Origin: Glaciimonas soli
GTDB taxonomy: Bacteria > Pseudomonadota > Gammaproteobacteria > Burkholderiales > Burkholderiaceae_D
DNA length: 64,000 bases
Assembly: GCF_009497155.1 (NCBI RefSeq)
Contig: NZ_WINI01000007.1
Span: forward strand, 69,137-133,136
Direction: 5' to 3'
Shown here in pieces: positions 19,996 to 29,060 of the stretch (position 1 is the first letter of the stretch; the number at the start of each line of letters is the position of its first letter). Both the position numbers and the translations under genes were made by a program. Under the pieces are notes generated by a model. It was not told the DNA's origin and did not search any database. It saw only the letters and a program-made list of their open reading frames with translations.

Positions 19996-20484
19996 TTATT
20001 CCTTAAGGACGTTAAAGTCTTCTTCAGATGATGGCACTATAAAATAGCGACTTATCGCATCGAACTCGGCTTCACTGGTCGTGAATCGATGGGAGCCGTC
20101 ATCATTTCTTCGCCGCAGCCTTCGCTTGCATTCTTCATCGGCGACATCCAGATAGTGAAGGCAATGGGCCGAGCCAGCACTCTCAAAAATATTGCGCATC
20201 CATTGACGACTATCCAATGTATTGGCCGGGAAATCCAGTACGACCGAAATCCCGGTGCGAAGCAAGTGTTCAACATGAATACCCATGAGGCCACGGAGAC
20301 GAGCAGTACATCGCACATAGTCCTGCAGTGAGGCTATTTCACCTGGAAAAAGTTGACTCAACCATTCATCCTCGCTGATTAACACGGTCTTCGGCTCTGC
20401 CCCAAGCCGATGAGCCAATGTGGATTTCCCAGAGGCGATTTTTCCGCATATCAGGTGAAGCATTGGCGATACTTGTGCTGTCAT
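19996..20484 (-). CDS. P-loop kinase-like protein (AAA_33/zeta-type)
   Basis: A 162-residue small nucleotide kinase-like protein. Walker A is at 14-21 (GKIASGKS) with Lys20, and a downstream region LRTGISVVLDFPANTLDSR fits the substrate-side strand of this family. An arginine-rich lid (CKRRLRRRNDDGSHRF) follows. Such proteins phosphorylate small molecules or, in zeta toxins, nucleotide sugars; the substrate here is unknown. No antitoxin-like neighbour is present. The ATG at 20484 follows GGAGAATTCC; ATGs either side cannot be excluded. Confidence 0.75.
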   Translation of the reverse strand: MTAQVSPMLHLICGKIASGKSTLAHRLGAEPKTVLISEDEWLSQLFPGEIASLQDYVRCTARLRGLMGIHVEHLLRTGISVVLDFPANTLDSRQWMRNIFESAGSAHCLHYLDVADEECKRRLRRRNDDGSHRFTTSEAEFDAISRYFIVPSSEEDFNVLKE

Positions 20485-20530
20485 TTTTTTGGAATTCTCC
20501 GATTGCGTGGGTAAATTTCCCAAAAAGCAG

Positions 20531-20558
20531 TCGAAAAAAAACTGCCTCTTGGGGCAGG
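20531..20558 (-). terminator. Rho-independent terminator on minus strand
   Basis: On the minus strand CTGCCCC-AAGA-GGCAG is followed by eight Ts. It lies downstream of the DHFR-like gene and just upstream of the kinase-like gene, so it should end transcription from the former. Confidence 0.65.
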
Positions 20559-20786
20559 TTATTTAGCTACTTGAATACAAAAGCTACCCCACCATTTTTT
20601 GAATGGAGCAAATAATCGTAGTGGCGTGCGTGTAGAAAAATTTCATGCGTTCAATATCCCATAATTAAATAATTTCAGCAAGCACCACCCACAATGAATT
20701 GATTTCGGTCTTTCGAGAATGAGCGAGTTCGCCCCATAAGAGACAGATAGCTTCCTAATACCACAATGAAAAATCACAACCTTACA

Positions 20787-21371
20787 TCATTGATTTCGTT
20801 TTACCTCGTAGTGCAGGCACACCACGCCCGACGCAAAAATTTTACTTTTCACCAGCGTGAGTGCAGTTCTGTCCTTAATGTTTTTGAATAAGGGAATGCC
20901 CTGCCCCAGCAGAATCGGATTGATGAATAGCCAATACTCGTCGATGAGGTTTTCCGCCATCAGCGCGTGAGTGGCGGAGGGGCTGCCAAACACTAAAATC
21001 TCGCTGCCCGCGCTGTGCTTGAGCTTGCTGATTTCATCGCTTAAATTGCTACTGATAATTTGGATATCAGGATGATTTTTTTCCAACAAGGTTTTCGATA
21101 ACACAATTTTTCGGGCGGTTTTATACCAACGCGAATGCGCACGGTCATGCGGACTGGCGTTGGGCTGCTCGGCAGCGGTTGGCCAGTACGACTCCATCAT
21201 CTGGTAGGTGACGCGCCCGTATAACGCAGTGTCGGTCTGCTGAATCCGCTGCTCCACATATCCAAACATATCGTCGCTCAAACTTATCCAGCCCAGGCTA
21301 GCCATGCCCTCATCGGTGGAGGCAACAAAACCATCCAGTGACACATGTACAAACGAAACGATTTTTCGCAT
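20787..21371 (-). CDS. Dihydrofolate reductase family protein (RibD C-terminal-like)
   Basis: This 194-residue protein starts MRKIVSFVHVSLDGFVAS, the usual opening of the RibD-C/DHFR-like reductase family, and has the later block EILVFGSPSATHALM and DEYWLFINPILLGQG. The ATG at 21371 has a ribosome-binding site GGAGAAAATC; the longer ORF upstream is rejected. Members bind NADPH, but few have known substrates. It is a single gene with a terminator about 230 bp downstream. Confidence 0.85.
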   Translation of the reverse strand: MRKIVSFVHVSLDGFVASTDEGMASLGWISLSDDMFGYVEQRIQQTDTALYGRVTYQMMESYWPTAAEQPNASPHDRAHSRWYKTARKIVLSKTLLEKNHPDIQIISSNLSDEISKLKHSAGSEILVFGSPSATHALMAENLIDEYWLFINPILLGQGIPLFKNIKDRTALTLVKSKIFASGVVCLHYEVKRNQ

Positions 21372-21601
21372 GATTTTCTCCTTGATTACATTTTGGTTAC
21401 ATAGCCTGCAAGGCGCGCCAGTATTTGGTTCTCTATCATGGACGATGATGGGACGAATGTTGAATGACCGTTGCTGGCCGTTTTGCGCCCATCGCGACCG
21501 GTTGAATCCGCCTCCCTGAGAAGTCACTCAATGGATGGGAGTCCAAACTTGAGACTAATTCAAATGGGAGGGCATGTCGCCTACCTCGCATCTTGAATTC
21601 G

Positions 21602-21979
21602 TCACTTTTTTGAAATCACACCAATCATGTATTCATTTAAATCCCGTAGGTCTTTGATCGTCCACGGGTACGGTGACAGCTTTATGCCATTTTCTCGCAA
21701 AGTCTTTGGAATCAAGTCTCCGTTTGGACGGAGTATTATTGATGACACGATAACACCAGGATAATCACTTAGTCGTTTTTTGAAAGCGGGCGTTGTAAGG
21801 TCAGGTGTAGGAGGATTGCTTTTATTGGCTAATGCCCCTGTGCCTTTGCCATCTACTCCGTGACACATGGCGCATCTCGCCAAATAAATATTTTTCCCAT
21901 TACCAGTATTCGCAAAAGATAGCGATGTTTGAAAAAATAAAATTCCTAACGAAGCAATGAAGACTATTTTCGCTTTCAC
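21602..21979 (-). CDS. Small exported c-type cytochrome
   Basis: The 125-residue product has a signal peptide (residues 1-23, ending SFA) and one haem-binding motif, CAMCH at residues 36-40, followed by GVDGKGTGALANKS, typical of class I cytochromes c. The axial methionine is not certain; Met119 near the C-terminus (LNEYMIGVI) is a candidate. It would act in periplasmic electron transfer. No partner redox enzyme is adjacent, so its donor and acceptor are unknown. Confidence 0.85.
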   Translation of the reverse strand: MKAKIVFIASLGILFFQTSLSFANTGNGKNIYLARCAMCHGVDGKGTGALANKSNPPTPDLTTPAFKKRLSDYPGVIVSSIILRPNGDLIPKTLRENGIKLSPYPWTIKDLRDLNEYMIGVISKK

Positions 21980-22180
21980 GTATACAACTCCCTAACAGCT
22001 CGTAAAAAATACTTCCTGTCACTGGTCTACACACTGGCAGGTCAATTTGGAGTGCAACTGCGGCGGCCCTTCATGAAGCGATTTCCATCTTACGAGCTAT
22101 ACCAATTGATAGATGGCCGCTTCTGCCCGAAAAGAGCCGTAGCTTGATTTCTCTGTATCGTCAGAGCCGCTGGTCAATAA

Positions 22181-24277
22181 CTACGCCTGAATAATCGTTC
22201 CATCCCCATACTCTCCCACAACGGGGTCTAAATTTTCTAGCGAGTGAAGAATCGTGGGACCTCGGGAACAGGCTTGCCGCGTCAGGTACTCCGTCAATCC
22301 TTCCGCTTGAACAGCGGGAGGAATTTTCGCATGCATTTCTGTCAGTAATTCTTCCGCTGCTCTCACAATCCACTCTACCGTCCGATATTTTGGCGATACT
22401 ATCTGAATGTTCTGCGAGTCAGTCTGGTCAAAGAAGCCGTGTTGCAATTTGTGTCTGACGTAAGAAAGCGCAGTGATGCCAGGAATGGTGCGCTTTTCCA
22501 AATAGGCCTGATTCGCGCCTTCGTCGTAACGGACGACGTTGTCTGGAAACTCGTATCCCTCATCTTCCAGAAGCGCCTCATTGACGATATTCGGCAACAG
22601 GGGCCTGGCGTCTTCATGACTGACTTCAAACAAAAGAATTTTCTTGAGCTTCTTCATTTCCTTTTGTTGTTCCGTATCTGTTTTTTGGATGGCGATACTC
22701 GGAAAGTACTCACGGATGAATTCATTGGATTCATTCATGAGCTCGTCCCTGCTCAAATCTGTTTGTTTTTCCAAAAACCTGTCATCCATGTCCATCATCT
22801 TCCAGGCATGGTTAAGATCATGAATGAGAAATTCGAGTGGAGACTGCCAGAACTCATCAACATACACAGGCTCCGTTGATACCCCTATGAAATAGATTGG
22901 AGTGCCGCGGATCTTCATGAGATCGGTGGCGGAAATGTTATCAAAAGTCGGAATGATGAACACTTCGGGAAGCCGATGCATCAGCTCTTCGTACCGGTAC
23001 CAGTACTTCTTTTGAAAGTGGATGCTCAAATCTTTCTCGATACGGCAGGCCACATCAAAAAAGCCTACGGCTTCAAACAAGATACGCAGCGTCGGCGCAT
23101 AAGGACACATCGGGCCATTCTGGATCGTAACGTGGTGAAGCTTGTGCAGCAACTGGTCACGCATCGACGCAAGTGCGGTATTGTCGCGGCACTTCTCTTC
23201 TATCCCAGATAGCATCATCTGGCTGCGAACGTATTCGACCACCGGCAACAATTCCAGAATTGGCGTATCCAGGTTGTCGTTATTCGACGCAAACCGTGCC
23301 CGTAATCCACGGTAAACATCCAATGGGTTTTTTACCGTTTCCCGTATCCATTCATGATGAGAAACTCCCAGCGTTTTAGTAAAGTTTTTCGCAATGAGCG
23401 CAGCGGCGATCTGTTTATGGTGACCGAAAGCAAAGGAGCCTTCTTTCGCGTTCGGCGTAGTAATCACGCTCTCGGAGAGCCACCGGCCATCGACTCCTTC
23501 CGTTTCGAGGATTTCTACGAGGAATCCAACCGTATCAACGATATGGCGCGGATCTGACGGTAAAGCGATGTCTTTAAGGTGATCGCGATAGCCGTGAGAA
23601 ATGGTTCTATCCATATAGATTCGCGCTTCTTTTCCAGCTTCGCTCCGGACGAAATAGTATTTACGCCCGTCTAATTCTGCGATGCCATATTCTGGTGTTA
23701 CTGATCCGAACACTTTGCTGCTCGTTACCCTTAGCGCGGCAAAAATGTTGGCCGGAATTCCGATCTCGTTTTGTTCATCTTCGTCCCGAAGTAAGCCGCC
23801 CGGCAGCGACATGCCTTCAGGAAAAAACGTCCGGTTCACCGTCAAGAATTCCCGCCCGTGCTCTCCTTCCCGCATCACAAGTACGTCGACAGTCTTACGA
23901 ACCATGACTCCCCGATCGATTCGCTGCCTGGCCTGAATTTTCAGTTCTTGATCGGACAACAACGCGTTCACCACCGCGGATTGATGATCCACGTTCAGAT
24001 ATTTACCGATGCAATTTTCGATGCCATGCTTGCGGATGGGGTCACGCAGGCGATGGAACCAATACACCATGTACAGCAACGATTCAGCATAGAGGTTTGC
24101 TGGATAACTTTGCGTATCGAGAGCTATCGCGTGTTTGTCGAGTATTGCCAAAACGGCGCCTGCAACGGTATCGCCTTGTCCGGCTGCGTATAAAGATGAC
24201 AGATCACCGATAACTTCCCTGGATCCATTGGTGTCTGATAATCCGGGAATCGGCGCAGGGGCGTTAAATGCCATCAT
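22181..24277 (-). CDS. 698-residue protein with degenerate Nudix-like domain and HDxxH-containing C-terminal region
   Basis: I do not recognise this as a named family. The start at 24277 is supported by AAGGAAAAC just upstream. Residues 1-120 look helical. Residues about 125-300 follow a Nudix-like pattern: strands VRKTVDVLVM and REFLTVNRT, then the turn MSLPGGLLRDEDEQNE (157-170), and later FAFGHHKQI (282-290). The glutamates of the Nudix box are missing: where RExxEE is expected the sequence reads ALRVTSSKV. The fold may therefore bind rather than hydrolyse a nucleotide. The C-terminal half contains LEFLIHDLNHAW (His486, Asp487, His490), SHEDARP (His554) and RHKLQH (His609, His613), suggesting a metal site. 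No signal peptide or membrane segment is seen. It lies 59 bp from an NrtR-type helix-turn-helix remnant on the same strand. Confidence 0.75.
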   Translation of the reverse strand: MMAFNAPAPIPGLSDTNGSREVIGDLSSLYAAGQGDTVAGAVLAILDKHAIALDTQSYPANLYAESLLYMVYWFHRLRDPIRKHGIENCIGKYLNVDHQSAVVNALLSDQELKIQARQRIDRGVMVRKTVDVLVMREGEHGREFLTVNRTFFPEGMSLPGGLLRDEDEQNEIGIPANIFAALRVTSSKVFGSVTPEYGIAELDGRKYYFVRSEAGKEARIYMDRTISHGYRDHLKDIALPSDPRHIVDTVGFLVEILETEGVDGRWLSESVITTPNAKEGSFAFGHHKQIAAALIAKNFTKTLGVSHHEWIRETVKNPLDVYRGLRARFASNNDNLDTPILELLPVVEYVRSQMMLSGIEEKCRDNTALASMRDQLLHKLHHVTIQNGPMCPYAPTLRILFEAVGFFDVACRIEKDLSIHFQKKYWYRYEELMHRLPEVFIIPTFDNISATDLMKIRGTPIYFIGVSTEPVYVDEFWQSPLEFLIHDLNHAWKMMDMDDRFLEKQTDLSRDELMNESNEFIREYFPSIAIQKTDTEQQKEMKKLKKILLFEVSHEDARPLLPNIVNEALLEDEGYEFPDNVVRYDEGANQAYLEKRTIPGITALSYVRHKLQHGFFDQTDSQNIQIVSPKYRTVEWIVRAAEELLTEMHAKIPPAVQAEGLTEYLTRQACSRGPTILHSLENLDPVVGEYGDGTIIQA

Positions 24278-24336
24278 GTTTTCCTTAAGGATTTCTCTCG
24301 CGTTAAACGCTTAAATTTCGTTCAAAATTAACAATA

Positions 24337-24636
24337 TCAACACCTGGCTTCAGTGCATAGAGCTGCGCCAATCGCCCCCCCAGAAGATATTTTCTCATTG
24401 GAAATTTCGAACATTTCTGATGCTTCAATCCGTCGCATTAAACTTTTTCTTTGAATTGGCTTTTCGATGATTGCGTCAATCACCTTGATCAATTGGCCGA
24501 TGCTGAATTTTTCAGGCAAACAGAATACTGGAATCATCGAATACAAGGTTTTCTGTCGAAGCCGCTGCTGCGCCATATCAATGATGTGTCGATGGTCGAA
24601 AGCAATCAATAGCTTGGGCAATTCACTTACGCTCAA
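24337..24636 (-). pseudogene. NrtR-like winged-helix C-terminal remnant (Nudix domain absent)
   Basis: The 99-residue frame matches the C-terminal half of NrtR-type regulators: the hinge LPKLLIAFDHRHIIDMAQQR, then the winged helix FSIGQLIKVIDAIIEKP followed by a basic patch QRKSLMRRIEAS. Full proteins of this type carry an N-terminal Nudix sensor of about 130 residues. Here the frame starts at a TTG. A TAA lies one codon before the preceding TGG, and no Nudix sequence is seen in any frame upstream before the tautomerase gene. It is probably a truncated regulator, though a free DNA-binding domain could still be made. NrtR proteins regulate NAD-related genes, so the adjacent 698-residue gene may have been its target; that is inference. 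Confidence 0.6.
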
Positions 24637-24732
24637 CCATTAGCTTCGTTTGAAAATAGTTTCACTACAGTTTGCTGATGCCTGCGAAAGGCCGCTGTTG
24701 GCCGATAGTTGGCCATCGCATTTCCAGACTGA

Positions 24733-25095
24733 TTAAGGGCCAATGCTAGTCTTTGTGTAAGATTCCCGTACGATATCCTGAACTTCAACGCAAAGCTGAA
24801 CATTTGAATTAGTGGGCGCCCCACAGACCTGCTTCAGTATGCGCAGCAAGCTTTCCGAAAGCTCACGCTTCGTTTGAGTTGACCTACCGCTCATGATGGC
24901 TAGTTTTACATATGCGAAGCCTCGGTCTTGCGGTGATGTGCCGACAAGAAATGTGCCGAGTCGAACGGCGCGGCTTTTAATGTCGATCTCGTCAAAGTGA
25001 CCGGAAGCAACGAGAGTTTTATTTAGCTCCAGCAAAGCGTTGTCGGCATTAAACTGATGTAAGTTGTCTGTGTATTCGAGCGTGAGGTGAGGCAT
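24733..25095 (-). CDS. 5-carboxymethyl-2-hydroxymuconate isomerase-like tautomerase
   Basis: The 120-residue product starts MPHLTLEYTDNL, the characteristic opening of the CHMI family within the tautomerase superfamily, where Pro2 acts as the catalytic base once Met1 is removed. The later stretch FAYVKLAIMSGRSTQTKRELSE also fits. CHMI works in homoprotocatechuate degradation, but no other genes of that pathway are here, so the physiological substrate is unsure. The ATG at 25095 preserves Pro2; an upstream in-frame start would bury it. Confidence 0.85.
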   Translation of the reverse strand: MPHLTLEYTDNLHQFNADNALLELNKTLVASGHFDEIDIKSRAVRLGTFLVGTSPQDRGFAYVKLAIMSGRSTQTKRELSESLLRILKQVCGAPTNSNVQLCVEVQDIVRESYTKTSIGP

Positions 25096-25770
25096 GTTGC
25101 TCCTAACAATTAATAACGCCGCCAAACGGCTCTTCCCGATCGCTAGCGTAGGTCAATGATTGATGAACGCATTCTAAACGCACATGCGAGCGGCCGTTGG
25201 AACGTCGGGTCTGATATTTGCGATGGACAGGCAAGCATACACCCTACACACCCGACTGTCTGCTTTGAAGACTCATTCTCAACGACAGCTCCTGGCCGAT
25301 ACCGACTGTATGAAATATCGGAACTAATCTCCAATCCGCCAGCGCGTGGTTTTATGCCCGTGTTTTACTTTTTCATCTGGCTCATTCTCTAGCTTGCTTT
25401 CCAAAGCCATTATCAAAACAGCTTTCCCATAGATATAAACAAGGCAACGAGGAAGCTGCTCAACACTGCGGTCTATGATTTTACCGATGCCATTCCGCTG
25501 ACAGTCGCTGGTAGATAGCGGTTTTAATTGCATTATCGGAGATGCCTCCAAGGTTCATACGTTGGCATTCATTCAGTCATATGGGTACTTACCTATCCGT
25601 CCGAACTCACTCCGTTGTTGCACAGACATCTTCCAACGCTTACGTTTTCTTCAAAATTCAGTGGGTTCCGGGCCGCGATCTTTGTCTGCCCTAAAGGGCA
25701 ATAGCGAGTCGTAATTTTCTTTGCTACCGTAACTTATCTTTGCATTTCAACCAGAATGGGAGGATTCACC
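25096..25770. other. Long stretch without a supported gene
   Basis: About 675 bp between divergent genes. ORFs of 62-78 codons exist on both strands (for example 25324-25551 minus) but show no family motif, signal or ribosome-binding site. The region should contain the promoter of the DUF1254 gene at its right end. It may be decayed accessory DNA. Confidence 0.55.
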
Positions 25771-27135
25771 ATGGAAACAGCACCACCAGTATTCGGTTCT
25801 GCTGAGCTTGAGCGTCGCATGCTTGAGCGCCGCGCCTTTGAGGCGGTAATTTGGGGCATGCCAGCAGTTAACTACGATCTCATGTATCAAGCAATGGTCC
25901 GCGAGACTAAAGGTGTATACAACCAAATCGTTTACTGGTCAGGACTCCCTGATTGGAAAAATCAGACGTTGACACCTAACCCCGACGCGATCTACATCAT
26001 GCCTTTTATCAACACGAAGGACGTCGGTCCGATGGTGCTCGAGATCCCTCCCGCCGACGATGGCTCGATAACCGGGAGCGTAGACGATGCCTGGCAGGCA
26101 GCCTTGGAAGACGTGGGGACCGCCGGTGTGGACAAAGGTAAAGGGGGTAAGTATCTGATCCTGCCGCCTGGGTATAAGAACAGCACACCCGATGGCTATA
26201 TCACGCTACCGTCCGATACCTATCAAAGTTACGCGCTTCTTCGCTCCATTTTGAAGGGTGGCAGCGAGGCCGATATTACCAAGGCCGTCGCCTACGGCAA
26301 GCGAATCAAACTCTATCCTCTCTCGCAGGCTGCCAATCCACCTGCGACCATATTCGTTGATGCGATCGATGTCGTATTCGACGCCACTATCCCGTACGAT
26401 TTACGTTACTTTCAGTCGCTCGACCGCATTGTGCAAATTGAGCCTTGGCTGACGCGGGACAAAGTGATGATCAATCACCTCAAATCGCTCGGCATCGAAA
26501 AAGGCAAGGCTTTCAAGCCCGATGCCACCATCCAGGAAATCCTCAAGTCGGCCGCCAGTGAGGCGCGCGCCTGGTTGGACTTATACAATGAAACTCTTTT
26601 TCAGCCGCCTTTTTTCAAAACCGGTCGATGGGCAATACCAGCAACGCCCGATGTTATAGAGGGAAATGCAACATTGTTCGCAAATCCCGACACCTATCCC
26701 ATCGATTCCAGAGCCCGCACCTACTCCATGGGATTCTTCAGTGCGAAGCACTTGGGAACCGGGCAGTTCTATCTGATGACAATCAAGGATAAAGACGGCG
26801 AGAACTTCGATGGAGGTAGCACCTACCGTCTGACAGTGCCGGCAAAGGCGCCTGTCACGCAGTATTGGTCTGCTACCGTTTACGATCGCGCAACGCATGG
26901 TTTCATTCGCGATCTGCAGTGGTCCAGTCGTTCCTCGCAGAACCCCGGGCTCCAACAGAACGTCGACGGTTCCGTGGATGTCTATTTCGGGCCGAACGCG
27001 CCCAGCGGCAAGGAAACAAATTGGATTCCGACCCGGCCCGGCGGGAGCTTTGAAGTCTTGTTCCGTCTCTATGGTCCAGAGAAGGCATTGTTCGAAAAGA
27101 CTTGGGTCTTACCGGATATCGAGAAGATAAATTAA
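25771..27135 (+). CDS. DUF1254/DUF1214 domain protein
   Basis: The 454-residue product has the DUF1254 pattern at the N-terminus (RRAFEAVIWGMPAVNYDLM, then NPDAIYIMPFINT) and the DUF1214 pattern at the C-terminus (YWSATVYDRATHGFIRD, then NWIPTRPGG). The biochemical role of the family is unknown. The ATG at 25771 is set by the ribosome-binding site GGGAGGATTCACC. The N-terminus is not hydrophobic, whereas many relatives are exported, so this one may be cytoplasmic. It is 78 bp upstream of a predicted outer-membrane protein on the same strand and is G+C-richer than its neighbours, so the pair may have arrived together. Confidence 0.85.
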   Translation: METAPPVFGSAELERRMLERRAFEAVIWGMPAVNYDLMYQAMVRETKGVYNQIVYWSGLPDWKNQTLTPNPDAIYIMPFINTKDVGPMVLEIPPADDGSITGSVDDAWQAALEDVGTAGVDKGKGGKYLILPPGYKNSTPDGYITLPSDTYQSYALLRSILKGGSEADITKAVAYGKRIKLYPLSQAANPPATIFVDAIDVVFDATIPYDLRYFQSLDRIVQIEPWLTRDKVMINHLKSLGIEKGKAFKPDATIQEILKSAASEARAWLDLYNETLFQPPFFKTGRWAIPATPDVIEGNATLFANPDTYPIDSRARTYSMGFFSAKHLGTGQFYLMTIKDKDGENFDGGSTYRLTVPAKAPVTQYWSATVYDRATHGFIRDLQWSSRSSQNPGLQQNVDGSVDVYFGPNAPSGKETNWIPTRPGGSFEVLFRLYGPEKALFEKTWVLPDIEKIN

Positions 27136-27213
27136 AGGAGTGCAGAATTTGCCATTTTAAATGTGCAAAGAAAGCAGAAAAAAACGACGCAAACTATTCA
27201 GGGGGAAAGGAAT

Positions 27214-28167
27214 ATGTTCAAGAGAATCTGTGGCACTTCTGTGGTCGTTGTAACGCTGGGATTTCCGTTCACCGCGTACGGCACCGAAGGGGGGCTTGGT
27301 CGCCCCATCTCCGGCTCTGGCGTGACAAATGATGCCGGGATCATTCCGCCCGAGCCAGGCTGGATCGTGAACCTGGCCGAGATCTACTACGATGGTACCA
27401 TCAGCGCCAGCCACTCCGTGCCGATAGCGGGCAAGGCCACTCTTGGCCTAGATGCCAAAGTCTCGTTTACGCTTGCGACACTGCTCAAAGTATGGGATAC
27501 AGGACCCGGTCGATGGAACTTTGCGTCAAGCGTGACGCTTCCCTATGCCTGGACCAGTGCAAGCGCAACGCTTGGTGTGGGCACCCGCGCGGGCAGCGTG
27601 AAACAGGAAGCGTCGGGGCTGTTCGATCTGACCTTCGCGCCGATCATCGCCGGATACCACTTTTCCTCAACTGATCACGTTGCCTTGAGCCTCAATATAT
27701 GGGCTCCCACCGGCAAGTACGATCCGACCAGTCTGGCCAACGTCAGTCTGAATAACTGGACCTTTATCCCCACCGTCAGCTATACCAAGCTCCTTCCCTC
27801 CAGCGGTATGGAATTTGACGCAACGGCGGGTGTCGAATTCTATACGCGCAACCACGCCACTGACTATCAGAACGCTCCCCTGTTTACCCTCGACGTCATG
27901 GGGCTCAAACGTTTCGCCAACGGCGTCGGCGCCGGCCTGGTCGTGGGTACGGTCCAGCAACTTGGTAACGACAGCGGCCCGACTGCGGACAAGCTCAATG
28001 GCTTTCGCGGCTACGACTGGGCGGTCGGACCGATCATAACTTATGATACGAAGCTCAGCGGCAAAACACCACTTAGCTTCGCTCTGCGCTGGATCCCGAC
28101 AGTAAGTAGCAAGAACCGGCCGTCGAGTACGGACACCGTGATGGCAACAGCGACCGTAGCCTTTTGA
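27214..28167 (+). CDS. Outer-membrane transporter-like protein of the phenol MetA-pathway family
   Basis: The 317-residue protein starts with a signal peptide (MFKRICGTSVVVVTLGFPFTAYG). It continues as alternating beta strands rich in Gly, Tyr and Ser, with a C-terminal aromatic residue (TATVAF) that fits an outer-membrane barrel. The block FAPIIAGYHFSSTDHVALSL and the strand APTGKYDP resemble the Phenol_MetA_deg family, in which members are thought to pass hydrophobic compounds. The start at 27214 has a GGGGGAAAGG site. It probably forms an operon with the DUF1254 gene. Its substrate is unknown. Confidence 0.8.
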   Translation: MFKRICGTSVVVVTLGFPFTAYGTEGGLGRPISGSGVTNDAGIIPPEPGWIVNLAEIYYDGTISASHSVPIAGKATLGLDAKVSFTLATLLKVWDTGPGRWNFASSVTLPYAWTSASATLGVGTRAGSVKQEASGLFDLTFAPIIAGYHFSSTDHVALSLNIWAPTGKYDPTSLANVSLNNWTFIPTVSYTKLLPSSGMEFDATAGVEFYTRNHATDYQNAPLFTLDVMGLKRFANGVGAGLVVGTVQQLGNDSGPTADKLNGFRGYDWAVGPIITYDTKLSGKTPLSFALRWIPTVSSKNRPSSTDTVMATATVAF

Positions 28168-28350
28168 TCCGGGGCCACGCTCCCTGTGTCCTTGTTGCGT
28201 GGCTACCGGAATTGAAGAAAAATTGCGCAAAAGAGGAATGCTCTGCGCAAGAGACTAACTAAAGGCACTCTAAGCTTCGTAGATGCGAATCATGTCGGGA
28301 TCGTCGGCGATGTCATTACACAAGCACGCATTGATAACCGAACCATTGAC

Positions 28351-28914
28351 TTATTGCAGGCCATTTATCACTTCCGCTGTCGTGCAAATTGATGCGTAAT
28401 CCGCAGCAATATTACTCAGCGAGAGCGCATGCACGTCTTCTGCCGACCAAATACGACCATTGAGATCACGCTGATCGAAAGTAAACGCAGCGTCAGCGAC
28501 AACGATAGTTTTAAAGCCCAGATTCCCAGCGGACCTGGCTGTCCCTTCGACTGAATTGTTCGTCACGACGCCGACCAGCACCAGATGAGAAATTCCTCGC
28601 ACATGCAACCAACGCTCCAATCCGGTTGCAACAAAAGCATCGGGAACATTTTTTTCGATTATGTGTTCGTCCGGCAGCGGAATGAACGAATCTTGAAATT
28701 CAATACCCGATTGACCGGGCCAGAATACAGACTCAGGCGACCTGGATACATGTCGGATATGCACCACGGGACGCTTAGTCAATCGCCATGACGTCAACAG
28801 CGATACCATGTTTTCTTCTGCTTGCAGATTGTTGCGCTTGCCAAGTTTAGGGTGTTTGATGCCTTGTTGCATGTCGATGATGAGCAAAGCTGCATTTTTA
28901 TTTATCTGTTCCAT
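28351..28914 (-). CDS. Isochorismatase-like hydrolase with serine at the usual cysteine position
   Basis: The 187-residue protein has the isochorismatase-like fold motifs: ALLIIDMQQGI near the start with the catalytic Asp, a lysine in the IIEKNVPDAF stretch, and the late block VTNNSVEGTARSAGNLGF. In cysteine hydrolases of this superfamily the last block reads TNxCVE; here the Cys is Ser. Other members with that change are known, and their activity is unclear. The start at 28914 is preceded by AGGTG. Single gene, no operon partner. Confidence 0.85.
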   Translation of the reverse strand: MEQINKNAALLIIDMQQGIKHPKLGKRNNLQAEENMVSLLTSWRLTKRPVVHIRHVSRSPESVFWPGQSGIEFQDSFIPLPDEHIIEKNVPDAFVATGLERWLHVRGISHLVLVGVVTNNSVEGTARSAGNLGFKTIVVADAAFTFDQRDLNGRIWSAEDVHALSLSNIAADYASICTTAEVINGLQ

Positions 28915-29060
28915 GATTCGCGGCACCTAATGAAAAGTATATTGTAGTTGGATCGAGCGGCGCTCCTGACCGCGAGCCGTCTCTAAAAATTTCACTTATT
29001 TGTTTTGCTTCTCAGCCGGAACTGCTGGACGAGATTCCGAAGAGCAGTCATTCATTTTTT

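Noticed and set aside
24633-24824. 63-codon minus-strand ORF overlapping the tautomerase end
   Set aside because: It was examined as the missing Nudix half of the NrtR remnant, but it has no Nudix pattern and overlaps a real gene.
25324-25551. 75-codon minus-strand ORF in the gap before the DUF1254 gene
   Set aside because: No motif, signal peptide or ribosome-binding site, so it cannot be supported as a gene.
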